Source: Pseudorasbora parva (lineage: Eukaryota > Chordata > Actinopteri > Cypriniformes > Gobionidae). From it: DNA of 64,000 nt. A program made the position numbers and the translations under genes. Within the stretch, counting starts at the first letter, position 1, and each line of letters opens with the position of its first letter. The notes under the pieces are model-generated. The model did not search any database, was not told the origin of the DNA, and saw nothing but the letters and a program-made list of their open reading frames with translations. Shown here piece after piece: positions 34,138 through 45,399 of this stretch. The DNA is taken from contig NC_090185.1 in assembly GCF_024679245.1 (NCBI RefSeq), positions 28,828,670-28,892,669 on the forward strand. Reading direction: 5' to 3'.

Positions 34138-35620
34138 AAAAAGAAGAAATAAAAGGTCACTGTTCAACTCCATTTTTATTGCTTCTTCCTCATCATCCTG
34201 AAATGTTAAAAGCATTGCTAAATATAATTTAACAGTAAAAACAGCAAATATTTGTAAAAATCTTTTTTTTCTTTTTTTTTTTGGTGCATCTTTGGGAATA
34301 ATTTGTCATTTTTATCCTATTGTATATGTCTTTGCTTGATCAGTGTCGTTTGTGGGTTTTGGTTATTTTGCCGTTGTCGGCTGTAAAGACATAAAAAAAA
34401 TAAAAAAAAAATAAAACGGAAATAATATGGTGACGTGATATGGAACTCTAATGCGGCCAGGACCTACTTTAGACGTGCGTTGCCCTGAAAATAACTGCAA
34501 AAGGCGTGCTATCTTGGCATGGTAGGGTACCATGAGGCTGAAGGCACACCCTAAGAAACATGTGCTTTTCACTACACCCATAGTGTGTGATTGCAGTGGA
34601 AAAAAGTTTGTATTGAACATTGCTGGAGCAACAATTTTGTGAAAGCCAGGCAAAGGGCAAAAGACATTATTGTTACAAACACTTTAGCTAAACTAATGTT
34701 TTTAATCATGTCTAAATTAATACTTGCTCAAAACAATTTTATGTTTATTTTGATAAATAAAATAATTAATTATTTTTCAGTAAATATAGGCCTACTGTCA
34801 TTAAAATATGTGCAAAAAAGATATATTAAAAATACAAAAAGTAAAGATTCTGAAAGCATTGAATGATTTTCTATAATAATTTAATAAAGCGTTACAGTAG
34901 TATCAAATAAATATATTTTATTATATGATTTTTAAATATGATGCTTTCATTATAAATATTATGATTATCTACTAGATGAATGCCCAAACAGATAGATGAT
35001 ATTTACCGTCCGAATCTATGTCAACAAATGGAAAAGTTAGTCAGCTGTTAATTATCAATACCACACTTTTACATATTCTTCCGTTATTAAAAAAACAGTT
35101 GCTTTATTTACTTTGAACAAAACTGAAAATCATTAACAAGACTCAAAATATATTCAATGATTTCTCATTTGCTACATACATCTACATAAAAAAAAAACTA
35201 AACTAAACCAAAAACATTAAATATTAGATCAAATTAGCACAGAATCAACTTTTTGGAAGAGTAGGCTTATTACATGAATAACAAACCTTTTAGATTTTCA
35301 TTCTAGAGCTCTTTTTTTCTCTTAAAATGTTCGTGCACAGCCCTAATTGACTGCATCAAAATAAGTTATAAGAGATATTTTCCTGCAGATAAACCCGTTC
35401 ATTAATTAATCAATCAATCCATGTTAAATACATTAATGATGTACAAAGGGTTTTCCTGTAAAGTCTATTTTAAATACAGCAAATAAGGAACAAACCTGTT
35501 CCTTATATCAGGATTTATTCATCTCATAATAATAATCTCACAGCTAATTGTACGAATTGCGGAAGGTCCAAGGTAAAAATAGAATTTCATTACAAAAATG
35601 TAAACATACCCGATGATCAT
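31031..35620 (-). CDS. V-set immunoglobulin membrane protein (B7/butyrophilin-like)
   Basis: Coding exons, minus strand: 35620-35610, 33726-33686, 33609-33274 and 31215-31031; 573 nt, 190 residues. All four splice phases agree with consensus GT/AG sites. Exons 1-2 encode a signal peptide (MIIGCRVICVLAVLINK), ATG context GCCACCATGA. Exon 3 is one V-set domain: first cysteine in VVLPCSF, tryptophan in HWRK, second cysteine in DAGRYSC. Exon 4 gives a short stalk, a transmembrane helix (FPFILLAVLLPIIFITSFII), a YYRKK stop-transfer and a short tail ending MTFQP. One V domain with no constant domain is small for B7 or butyrophilin relatives, so an Ig exon could have been lost; none is seen in the intron. 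Likely a cell-surface ligand or receptor in leukocyte signalling, inferred from fold. Intron 3 contains a foldback element. Confidence 0.8.
31216..32267. other. Intron 3 sequence without recognised features
   Basis: AT-rich intronic sequence. No exon-like open stretch with matching phase could be found here. Confidence 0.5.
32268..33132. mobile_element. Foldback DNA element in intron 3
   Basis: Arms about 32281-32640 and 32700-33085 are mutual reverse complements (for example CTCATGTCGTTCCAAACCCG against CGGGTTTGGAACGACATGAG, and CAGCGCTTCCGGGTT against AACCCGGAAGCGCTG). The right terminus, TTTCATTTTTGGGTGAACTA, is the same family end as at 28500. Confidence 0.75.
33470..34046. repeat. Inverted duplication, arm A (source copy)
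   Basis: Matches arm B at 37688-38247 in reverse orientation, covering half of exon 3, intron 2, exon 2 and part of intron 1 of the Ig gene. Confidence 0.85.
34052..34133. repeat. (TA)n microsatellite
   Basis: About 41 TA units, immediately outside arm A of the inverted duplication. Confidence 0.95.
34134..35609. other. Intron 1 of the Ig gene, no gene recognised
   Basis: AT-rich with poly-A and poly-T tracts. Segment 34400-34660 is GC-richer and probably repeat-derived. Confidence 0.45.
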
Positions 35621-35824
35621 GGTGGCTGGTATACTTCTTATAATATTAACAGTGATGTTACGCCTGATACCGAGGCTTTCAAATTTGTGGCGAGAATGTC
35701 AGGGACTTCACCAGAGTATCAAGGGTTTTTTTTTTTTGTGTGGTGAAATGACGTCATCTGTGACGTTTCGAAGCGCCTCAAGAAGCGGCTCACCAAGTGT
35801 TTTTTCCTCTCTCATGTTGCACAA

Positions 35825-35838
35825 GCACTTCCTCTTCT
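35825..35838 (-). promoter_or_regulatory. PU.1/ETS-type site upstream of the Ig gene
   Basis: Minus-strand AGAAGAGGAAGTGC fits the PU.1 consensus (A-rich flank plus GAGGAAGT) about 210 nt before the ATG. A full CRE, TGACGTCA, lies between them at 35749-35756. Both suit leukocyte expression, but this is motif evidence only. Confidence 0.35.
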
Positions 35839-36606
35839 CTCTGTCCGTATAAAATTATGAAACAACACTGAGCATAAATACTTCAAAGAACATGTATTCA
35901 TTTATTTATTTATAGCCTACAAGTGTTTGTCTGTTTGCATCGGCGACATTTGACTCTGGAGTCAGGAGGGGTAATACTTTTTTTTCGTGTCTGCATCAGC
36001 AAAGTTGTTTGGCTATCACCAGACCAAGCTCAATCTTTAAAGACTGAACATTGGTCTGGGGAGTCGGCTCTGTATTTTATACTGCACAAGAGGTGTGATC
36101 AACAGGTATAGTTCAAATGACTACGCTAGTCCTTCAACAAATCAGAACAACGATCCATCGCTTCTCTATCGAGACTTCCAACCTTAAATAAACCTAAACC
36201 TATCCGTCATTGTGTTAAACCCGCCAATAGCACGCCAAGTGAAAAGACAGTTTGTGATTGGTCCCTGCAAATTTGTAACAGAAGCAGGATATAAATATAT
36301 ATATATACTGCAGGACGTAATCAAATCGCCGGCAGATCGGGTTGGGTTTACCCAGTCCATCAGCAAAGTAGGCTATTCGCAGAAATTTTAAGTAAACTAG
36401 TTTAAGTTTGCTTGTTACTTGTTTATTCACCTTCTTTTTTTTGTTTAGGCTACAAATATATATTTAATATTGTACTTAAGCCCTGTGTGTTAAAAATGTA
36501 TAAAATGTGTTTAATTCAAGCTGGCTCTACTCAAACCAATTAATTATTTTGAGCGTTAAGGTTTACAGTGCATTAAAAAAAAAAATCATATTTTTGAGTG
36601 CAGTTC

Positions 36607-36667
36607 ACGGAGGCTGTTATTGGCGATTCTGTTGTCCTGCCATGTTCATCCACTGAATATGATTACT
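36607..36667 (+). pseudogene. V-set Ig N-terminal fragment
   Basis: The frame reads FTEAVIGDSVVLPCSSTEYD followed by TGA, the start of a V-set domain up to just past its first cysteine. Nothing of the rest of the domain follows. A third, separate Ig relic in this neighbourhood. Confidence 0.55.
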
Positions 36668-36669
36668 GA

Positions 36670-37270
36670 ATATGATCGGAGAGACGATAATGACAAAACT
36701 GTGTAGTATAATTAAGGGTAAAGGATGTGGTTTTAAACCATAAATGTGAGCCAATGGATACCACACAAGCAGTGTGCAAACTATGCCCAAGAGTTACTGG
36801 TGAAGAAATCTTTAACCTCAGTCAATTCACAACACAAAGTTAGGCGTTGCGCTTCATCAACGGCGCATATTCTTTCAGAGACGATGAGAGATGCATCTAC
36901 TTCAACATGTGCAAACGGTACAGCCTATAATTTATTGCCATAGTATTTCCCTTGTGACAGCACATAGTGAACAAAGAGAAGAAAAGTATTTTGTGTTAAA
37001 CAGCTTGTTTGTTCAAGTCTGTGCATGAAATAAAGCTGCACTTAATTTTCATCGATGACTTCGGTGTTCCGAAATATTATAATGTCAATAATATGAATTA
37101 TAGTGCTATCTGAATGTTTTCAAAACATTTTCAGTGAGGAGTAATAGTCTAAATTTTGCAGTGACGCTGCGCTGTGAAATTATTGTGGGGCAAATCTATA
37201 GTAATAGCCAATTCATTTAAATATAAAAGTAACCGTATAATAATAATAAGCCTCATAATAGTAAAATTAT
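36670..37270. other. Gene-free stretch
   Basis: A 65-codon ORF near 36746 and a neighbouring AVCKLCPRVTG reading are faintly BED-finger-like, but too weak to call. Confidence 0.35.
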
Positions 37271-37271
37271 A

Positions 37272-37603
37272 CACTGTAAAAAATTATTTAGAAAAAAAGT
37301 TACCTGGTTGCCTTCAAATTTTGAGTTCACCGAAATTACATTTTTGAGTTAATACAATAAACATTTTTTGACAACCTTTATTAAAAGATTATTTAAAAGA
37401 TTTTGTAAGCATATTGGGTAATTGTGTGCGTTTTATTTCTGATGACGCAGTGAAACATGCCAAATAGTGCTATTTTCATGATTTATCACATTTTTAATGT
37501 GGTTTAGATACAATAATATTTTGAGTTTCTATTTATTAAACAAATGTCTTTCATTGTATCAACTCAAATTTTTAATTTCAATAAACTCAATTTTTTTACA
37601 GTG
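37272..37603. mobile_element. MITE with TACACTGTAAAAAA termini, copy 1
   Basis: TACACTGTAAAAAATTATTT on the left and TTTTTTTACAGTGTA on the right. The interior matches copy 2 at 54034-54411 in reverse (shared AAAGATTTTGTAAGCATATTG). Confidence 0.75.
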
Positions 37604-37687
37604 TATAATAGCAGGCCTACATTAATTTGAAATGCCAAATTTAATATGTAATGCTTTTGATAATATATATTTATTTATCCCTACACA

Positions 37688-38247
37688 TCCTTATTTATTT
37701 AGTTTTTAATCCATGCGCCTCATAATCTTTAATCAAAATAGCTTCCTCTTCACAGAAATAGAAAAGCAATTGACAAAATGTAGTGTAAAACAAGTCATGG
37801 TGATTTTAGTTTTTAGTCTGCCTGCTGTGAGTATTTCTGCACACATATAGCATGGCGTCACAGGAAGTCGGACAGCATTTCTAACCCACTGTACCTCACT
37901 GGGATCACTGGTGATTGGTTCAACACACACACACCTGTTATCATGCCACTATCATGCTGTGGTTGAGATTAAGGAAGTTAAATGAACTTTAAATGTTTTT
38001 CTGTTTCTGCTGATGCCGTGTTATCTGGTGAACATCTGAACGACACATCAGAAAGATAAATTCATGCTAGAGACTGTGTGTTTGAACGTTTCTGTGATTT
38101 CAGCGTCTCTGGAGGTCTCAGTAGAGGCTGATACTGGCGGTTCTGTTGTCCTGCCGTGTTCTTTTACTGAACGTTGTCTTAAGCTTCAAGACATTAATGT
38201 GCATTAGAGGAAGAGAGGCAGTGAGTATGGAAAGTATGTGTATACTT
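37688..38247 (+). pseudogene. Inverted, truncated copy of the Ig gene (arm B)
   Basis: Homologous to 33470-34046. Exon 2 has lost its acceptor (CTGCAG to CTGCTG) and about 20 nt or more of coding sequence. Exon 3 (from about 38103) retains the CAG/CGTCTCTGG acceptor and the VVLPCSF cysteine region, but the V-domain tryptophan codon is TAG. It stops at 38247 against a Tc1 element. Non-functional. Confidence 0.8.
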
Positions 38248-38253
38248 TGATTT

Positions 38254-39186
38254 GTGGGATGCACTTCCAGGGCACGAAGCTCCCATTCCACCACATCCCA
38301 AAGATGCTCTATTCGGTTGAGATCTGTTGACTGTGGGGCCATTTTAGTACAGTGAACTCATTGTCATGTTCAAGAAACCAATTTGAAATGATTCGAGCTT
38401 TGTGCATTATCCTGCTGGAAGTAGCCATAAGAGGATGGGTACATGGTGGTCATAAAGGGATGGACATGGTCAGAAACAATGCTCAGTAGACCTTGGCAAA
38501 GGGGCCTAAAGTGTGCCAAGAAAACATCCCCCACACCATTACACCACCACCACCACCACCAGCCTGCACAGTGGTAACAAGGCATTATGGATCCATGTTC
38601 TTATTCTGTTTACGCCTAATTCTCTACCGACCAAATTCTCTACCAATTCCTACACATATGTTGGTGAGCTTGTGCAAATTGTAACCTCTTTTTCCTATTC
38701 GAAGTGGAGATGAGTGGTACCTGGTGGGGTCTTCTGCTGTTGTAGCCCATTCGCCTCAAGGTTGTGCGTGTTGTGGCTTCAACACTTTGCTGCATATACC
38801 TCGGTTGTAACGAGTGGTTATTTCAGTCAAAGTTGCTCTTCTATCAGCTTGAATCATTCGGCCCATTATCCTCTGACCTCTAGCATCAACAAGGCATTTT
38901 CGCCCACAGGACTGCCGCATACTGGATGTTTTTCCCTTTTCCCACCATTCTTCGTAAACCCTAGAAATGGTTGTACGTGAAAATCCCAGTAAGTGAGCAT
39001 ATTGTGAAATACTCAGACCGGTCTGTCAACAATGAACCACACTCAAAATAGCTTAAATCACCTTGATGAGGAGTTGAGGACCACACCCATAAATGCATTA
39101 AGGCAACTGCCATGTGACTGATTGATTGATTAGATAATTGCATTCATGATAAATTGAACAGGCGTTCCTAATAATCCTTTACTGGA
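38254..39186 (-). mobile_element. Truncated Tc1-like transposon
   Basis: Same family as 21421-23596: minus-strand DDE region (HCAGWWWWWWCNGVGDVF is the GGGG core with an expanded CCA/TGG run) and the end CCTAATAATCCTTTACTGGA. Truncated at its transposase C-terminal end, where it abuts the Ig pseudogene. Multiple stops. Confidence 0.75.

Positions 39187-39188
<2 letters not shown>

Positions 39189-39270
<82 letters not shown>
39189..39270. repeat. (TA)n microsatellite
   Basis: About 41 TA/AT units between two transposon ends. Confidence 0.95.
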
Positions 39271-39273
<3 letters not shown>

Positions 39274-40075
39274 GGCTGTCCTCGACTAAGGATTTAGACA
39301 ATCGAATCAGAATTGTCGAATCTCTCTATGGTCGACTGTGTGTGTGAATGGGTTGGGAGGGGCACGACACTGTCAGCAGGAGGGTAAAACTATTTTTATT
39401 TTCCTTTACACACTGCACACAACAACTTTTAATAAAGCGACCAAAACTGCCTGCCAACTGACGGACAAACTGACAATGGTTGGCTTTCTTATTTAGGTTT
39501 AAATAGCCTAAACGTTAATGTGGCGGATAAACGTTAATAAACCGTTTTCTCATAACATGTTAAAGCCGCGATCGAAATACAGAACCTCCGACAAATATAT
39601 AAAATAACATTTTGAGAAATAAACCTAAAAAAAATACCTGCCTAGAGAGGAAAAGAACACTTTGAGTGCGTTTACATGCACGTTCTTAAGCCGATTGCCT
39701 AAAGCGAGTGAAGACGTACGCCAAGCTCAGCCCCATGCACCTCAGGATCTCACTCACACCTCCACCTGATGCGCACATTATATACACGCAAGCTCAATTT
39801 TGAATTGACTGACAGATGAGCTGCACGAAAGCGCTCTGTGGTGCAGCAGGATTTTAAACAACTTCCTGAGTGGCCACGGACAGGTGCTGAATGCTGTCGC
39901 CGGTGTGTGTACACTCATTGAACGTGTTCTAATTTTAAAGGCGCGGTGCTCAGCTCCGCGCCCTTAAAGGGGTCGCACACCGATGCTCAGCTCAGCGCCG
40001 CGACACGTCTTTAAAATATTGAGCACCCCCATATTGCCAAAATGGTATGATCCTCGTTTCATAACACCCGCGAAG
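39271..40075 (+). mobile_element. hAT-type element fragment
   Basis: Begins TAGGGCTGTCCTCGACTAAG and continues with GTCGACT motifs, a known style of fish hAT 5' terminus. No corresponding CAGCCCTA end is found before the next element. Confidence 0.5.
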
Positions 40076-40082
40076 ATTCGAC

Positions 40083-41506
40083 CTCATTCAGACCTGCAAC
40101 ACATTTCAAAAAAAGTTGGGACAGTAAAGCATTTACCACTTTGTAATGTTGCCATTCCTTTTCACAACACTTAAAAGACGTTTAGGGACTGAAGACACCA
40201 AGTGATGAAGTGTTTCAGGTGTAATTTTGTCCCATTCTTCCTACAAACAAGTCTTAAGGTGGGCAACAGTATGGGGTCTTCGTTGTCGCATTTTGCGCTT
40301 CAAAATGCGCCACACATTCTCTATTGGAGACAGGTCGGGACTGCAGGCAGGCCAGTCAAGTACCCGTACCCTCTTCCTCCGCAGCCAGGACTTTGTAATG
40401 TGTGCAGAATGTGGTTTTGCATTGTCTTGTTGAAATATGCATGGACGTCCCTGGAAAAGATATCTTCTTGAAGGCAGCATATTATGCTCCAAAATCTCTA
40501 TGTACTTTTCAGCATTAATGGTGCCTTCACAGAAGTGCAAGTTACCTTTGCCAAGGGCACTGACACAACCCATACCCTGACAGACCCTGGCTTTTGGACT
40601 TGTTGCTGGTAACAGTCTGGATGATCCTTTTCTTCTTTGGTCCGGAGCACACAGAGTCCATTCCTCCCAAAAAATACCTGAAATACTGATTCATCTGACC
40701 ACAGTACACATTTCCACTATGTGATGGTCCATCCCAGATGCCTCCGAGCCCAGAGAAGTCGACGGCGCTTCTCGACACTGTTAACATAAGGCTTCCTTTT
40801 GGCACAGTAAAGTTTTAACTGGCATGTGTGGATGTAACTACCTATTGTGGTACTTGACAAAGGTTTGCCAAAGCAGTCCTGAGCCCATGTGGTGATATCG
40901 CTTATAGATGAATGACGATTCTTGATGCAGTGCCGCCTGAGGGATCGGAGATCACGGTTGTTCAGCTTAGGCTTGCGGCCTTGTCCTTTATGCACTGAAA
41001 TTCCTCCAGATTCCTTGAATCTTGTAATTATGTTATGCACTGTTCAATGTGAAATACCCAAATCTCTTCCTATCTTTCTTTGAGGAACATTGTTTTTAAA
41101 CATTTCAATAATTTTCTCACGTATTTGTTGGCAAACTGGCGATCCTCAGCCCATCTTTGCTCCTAAAGGATTAGATCTTTCTTGGATGCTGCTTTTGTAC
41201 CAAATCATAATTTCAATCACCAGTTGACATCACCTGTTTCAAATCACATCATTATTTAACCCTTTTACCTCATTATTAGCCCTAAATTGCTCCTGTCCCA
41301 ACTTTTTTTGAAATGTGTTGCAGGTCTGAATGACAGGAAAGGATGCATATTTACAAATGACAAGAAGTTGACCAGACAAAACATGAAATATTTTGTGTTC
41401 ATATTGTCTGCAATGAAATACAAGTCAAAGTAAATTTAGAAATCACTACTTTCTTTTTTTATTTGCGTTTTCCAAACTGTCCCAACTTTTCTGATTTGGG
41501 GTTGTA
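40083..41506 (-). mobile_element. Tc1-like transposon, 5'-side intact, other TIR truncated
   Basis: The minus-strand terminus begins CAACCCCAAATCAGAAAAGT (plus-side end at 41506, flanked by TA). An inner repeat AAAAAAAGTTGGGACAG occurs near both ends, but the outer part of the low-coordinate TIR is missing. The transposase is in three frame-broken pieces: HTH (NIITRFKESGGISVHKGQGR), a middle part and the DDE end (CIFQQDNAKPHSAH, then DLSPIENVWRILK). Confidence 0.85.
40241..41040 (-). pseudogene. Tc1 transposase, frame-broken
   Basis: Paired-like HTH at 41040-40717, middle section in another frame, catalytic C-terminal part at 40573-40241 with the D in FQQDNA and the E in SPIENVW. At least two frameshifts separate the parts. 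Would catalyse cut-and-paste at TA if intact. Confidence 0.8.
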
Positions 41507-41690
41507 TATATATATACTTGCTTACTTTCAGTGCAGCAAACTCTCTCCAGAAGCTCAGTGAGGATCTCTGAATGATCCAATGTTGACCTAAATGACTAAT
41601 GATGATAAATAGAATCCACCTGTGTGTAATCAAGTCTCTGTATAAATGCACCCACTCTGTGATAGTCTCAGAGGTCCGTTTAAAGCGCAG
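41507..41690. other. Short (TA)n and 5' flank of next Tc1 element
   Basis: A small ATATATATATA tract, then TIR-proximal sequence of the following Tc1 relative. Confidence 0.4.
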
Positions 41691-41698
41691 AGAGCATC

Positions 41699-42607
41699 AT
41701 GAAGAACAAGGAACACACCAGGCAGGTCCGAGATACTGTTGTGGAGACGTTTAAAGCCGGATTTGGATACAAAAAGATTTCCCAAGCTTTAAACATCCCA
41801 AGGAGCACTGTGCAAGCGATAATATTTAAATGGAAGGAGTATCAGACCACTGCAAATCTACCAAGACCTGGCCGTCCCTCTTAACTTTCAGCTCATACAA
41901 GGAGAAGACTGATCAGAGATGCAGCCAAGAGGCCCATGATCACTCTGGATGAACTGCAGAGATCTACAGCTGAGTAGGGAGACTCTGTCCATAGGACAAC
42001 AATCAGTCGTATACTGCACAAATCTGGCCTTTATAGAAGAGTGGCAAGAAGAAAGCCATTTCGTTTAAAGTTTGCCACAAGCCACCTGGGAGACACACCA
42101 AACATGTGGAAGAAAGTGCTCTGGTCAGATGAAACCAAAATTTAACTTTTTGGCAACAATGCAAAAAATTATGTTTGGCATTAAAGCACCACAGCTCATC
42201 ACCCTGAACACACCGTCCCCACTGTCAAACATGGTGGCGGCAGCATCATGGTTTGGGCCTGCTTTTCTTCAGCAGGGACAGGGAAGATGGTTAAAATTGA
42301 TAGGAAGATGGATGGAGCCAAATACAGGACCATTCTGGAAGAAAACCTGATAGAGTCTGCAAAAGACCTGAGACTGGGACGGAGATTTGCCTTCCAACAA
42401 GACAATGATCCAAGACAAAAAGCAAAATCTACAATGGAATGGTTCAAAAATAAACACATCCAGGTGTTCGAATGGCCAAGTCAAAGTCCAGACCTGAATC
42501 CAATCGAGAATCTGTGGAAAGAACTGAAAACTGCTGTTCACAAATGCTCTCCATCCAACCTCACTGAGCTCGAGCTGTTCTGCAAGGAGAAATGGGCAAA
42601 CATTTAT
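41699..42607 (+). pseudogene. Second Tc1-like transposase, degraded
   Basis: MKNKEHTRQVRDTVVETFKA and FGYKKISQALNIPRSTVQAI form the HTH. The frame then meets TAA after LPRPGRPS and a TAG, shifts frame near 42140, and continues with GAGTGKMVKIDRKM, FAFQQDNDPRQKAKST and [16 protein letters not shown]. Belongs to a Tc1 lineage distinct from its two neighbours. The surrounding element runs from about 41620 to 42736, with its right TIR cut off by the next element. Confidence 0.8.
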
Positions 42608-44029
42608 TAACTTAAGGGGGCCGAATAATTTTGCACGCCCAATTTTTCAGTTTTTGATTTGTTAAAAAAGTTTGAAATATCCAATAGATTTCATTTCACT
42701 TCATGATTGTGTCCCACTTGTTGTTGATTCTTCAAACACAGAAAACACAGAATTGTCTACATTTTTTCTCATTTATTAAAAAAGAAAAACTGAAATATCA
42801 CATGGTCCTAAGTATTCAGACCCTTTGCTGTGTCACTCATATTTAACTCAGGTGGTGTCCATTTCTTCTGATCATCCTTGAGATGGTTCTACACCTTTAT
42901 TTGAGTCCAGCTGTGTTTGATTATACTGACTGGACTGGATTAGGAAAGCCACACACCTGTCTATTAAAGACCTTACAGCTCACAGTGCATGTCAGAGCAA
43001 ATGAGAATCATGATGTCAAAGGAACTGCCGGAAGAGCTCAGAGACAGAATTGTGGCAACGCACAGGTATGACCAAGGTTACAAAAAATAAAATGAATGTT
43101 CCTAAGAGCACAGTGGCCATAATCATTAAATGGAAGACATTTGGGATGACCAGAACCCTTCCTAAGTCTGGGTGTCCGGGCAAACTGAGCTATCGGGGGA
43201 GAAGAGCCTTGGTGAGAGAGGTAAAGAAGAACCCAAAGATCACTCTGGCTGAGCTCCAGAGATGCAGTCGGGAGATGGGAGAAAGTTGTAGAAAGTTAAC
43301 CATTACTGCAGCCCCCCACCAGTAGGGGGTTTATGGCAGAGTGGCCTCTCCTCAGTGCAAGACACATGACAGTTTGCTCAAAAATACCTGAAGGTCTCCA
43401 AGATGGTGAGAAATAAGATTATCTGGTCTGATGAGATCAAGATAGAACTTTTTGGCCTTAATTCCAAGCGGTATGTGAGGAGAAAAATATCAGCTGTCCA
43501 ATACCGTCCCAACAGTGAAGCATGGTGGTGGGAGCATCATGCTGTGGGGGTGTTTTTCAGCTACAGGAACAGGACGACTGGTTGCAATCGAGGGAAAGAT
43601 GAATGCGGCCAATTACAGGGATATCCTGGGCGAAAACCTTTTCCAGAGTGCTCAAGACCAGGTGCTCAGACTGGGCCGAAGGGTCCCCTTCCAACAAGTC
43701 AATGATCCTAAGCACACAGCTAAAATAACAAAGGAGTGGCTTCACAACAACTCTGTGACTGTTCTTGAATGGCCCAGCCAGAGTCCTGACTTAAACCCAA
43801 TTGAGCATCTCTGAAGAGACCTGAAAATGACTGTCCACCAACGTTTACCATCCAACCTGACAGAACTGAAGAGGATCTGCAAGGAGGAATGGAAGAGGAT
43901 CCCTAAATCCAGGTGTAAAAAACTTGTTGCATCTTTCCCAAAAAGACTCATGGCTGTATTAGATCAAAAGGGTGCTTCTACTAAATACTGAGCAAAGGGT
44001 CTGAATACTTAGGACCAAGTGATATTTAA

Positions 44030-44795
44030 AGGGGTACTTCAGCGCTGGGAAGATGTATTTGTATCTGTATTTAAACTGGGTCATCAGTGTAGTAGAAATG
44101 TGAAATTATTTTTGAATTTGGTGCCTTCTAGACTGAGAAAAGACAGAAAATGTAGTTTTGTCCCATGGAGATGAAAGACTACAATTCCCAGAATGCTTCG
44201 CTGCCCTGTGAGGCCATTCCCAACGCCACCAACTTCATTACTGTGACGGAGTTGAAGACACTACAATTAAAAACTGAACGTGTCTGTTCAATATAATGAG
44301 TGAGTCACCGCGCGAGTATCACAGCACTGAGCACTAACTGCAGGAGTGATGAGAGCTGAGGTAATCGTGACTACACTCGCGGCATAAATTCACAACGCGA
44401 GTTCAGTTTGCCGCGTTTTAGTTCATGCCTTTGCAAGCTTAACTTTTATAGAAATGAATTTGAGAAGTTAAAAGACTTACATTGCTCACTATAGCTCCGT
44501 TTAAATGACCCTGTAGCTGCAAACTGAGCTCTCCCTGCAAGCTGAGTGTTATCTCCCATCCCCCATGCGTGGATTCAAAACATGCGGAAATGGCTCCCTC
44601 TGCTGGCTATAGTCTTTAGCGTTTGGGCAAACATTCCTCCTATGATGCAAAAATCGTCAATTTGCATCATAGGAGGAATTTTTCCAGAAATAAAATGCAT
44701 AAATCTCTCGTCTGAGGGGGGAAAGCACAATAATTTGAATATACTCCAGGGTTTCTACTGATACAAAGCCATATGCTAATCGCTGAAGTAACCCT
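44030..44795. mobile_element. TTAA-flanked non-autonomous element
   Basis: TTAA at 44026-44029 and 44796-44799. Termini AGGGGTACTTCAGCG and AGGGTTACTTCAGCG (reverse of right). TTAA duplication with AGG(G) ends suggests a Kolobok-like rather than piggyBac source. No transposase. Confidence 0.75.
44633..44679. repeat. Perfect 19-bp hairpin, 9-nt loop
   Basis: ATTCCTCCTATGATGCAAA pairs perfectly with its reverse complement at 44661-44679. Inside the TTAA element. Confidence 0.9.
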
Positions 44796-44972
44796 TTAAG
44801 TTTTTTTTTTAAATACATCTGCAAAAATGTCAACAATTCTGGGTTTTTCTGTCAGTATGGGGTGCTGTGTACACATTAATGAGAAATAAAAAGGAACTTA
44901 AATGATTTTAGCAAATGGCTGCAATATAACAAAGATTAAAAAATATAAGGGGGTCTGAATACTTTCCGTCAC

Positions 44973-45110
44973 AAACCTGATTCCAAAAAAGTTGGGACAC
45001 TGTACAAATTGTGAATAAAAAAAAGGAATGCAATAATTTACAAATCTCAAACCTATATTTTTTTCACAACATAAAAAAGATAACATATCAGATGTTGTAA
45101 GTGAAACATT
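44973..45110 (+). mobile_element. Tc1 5' terminal fragment
   Basis: ACAAACCTGATTCCAAAAAA followed by GTTGGGACACTGTAC is the terminus of another fish Tc1 family. Only the end is present. Confidence 0.55.
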
Positions 45111-45135
45111 TTGAATTTTTCAAATGAAGCTGACA

Positions 45136-45398
45136 CCATGTCTACACCGGACGCGAGCAGCACGATCAGACGAGACAAAAGACGATATAAACCATTATAA
45201 TCGGTGATGTTGTCTACACTGGATGCGGCACGATATGACAAATCCCGACAGTAAATTGATGCCTCGTTCTATTTATGACGTACTGACATTAAGGACAAAT
45301 GCATTGTAACGGTCATTTTGTCACATCCAGTGTAGACAGCTTCTTGCTGTTGTAATGCGACATCAACAGTCATGTCCGGTTTAGACACGGTTTGATTT
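45136..45398. mobile_element. Small MITE with CATGTCTACACCGGACG ends
   Basis: The left end CATGTCTACACCGGACGCG and the reversed right end CGTGTCTAAACCGGACATG are imperfect inverted repeats. Internal GTCTACACTGGATG motifs repeat the end sequence. Confidence 0.5.
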
Positions 45399-45399
45399 A

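Larger units (their letters stand above)
42737..44972 (+). mobile_element. Third Tc1-like transposon, with nested TTAA element
   Basis: The right terminus ends GGGGGTCTGAATACTTTCCG; the left side starts inside the corresponding repeat (ACAGAATTGTCTACATTTTT). Transposase relics at 43010-43990 include a TTAAGAL-type HTH region (PKSTVAIIIKWKTFGMTRTL), [19 protein letters not shown] and [11 protein letters not shown] followed by TGA. Interrupted by the 44030-44795 insertion. Confidence 0.8.

Noticed and set aside
36700..36945. BED-finger-like reading (AVCKLCPRVTG)
   Set aside because: Only one CxxC is seen and the histidine half is not in frame; too weak for a hAT assignment.
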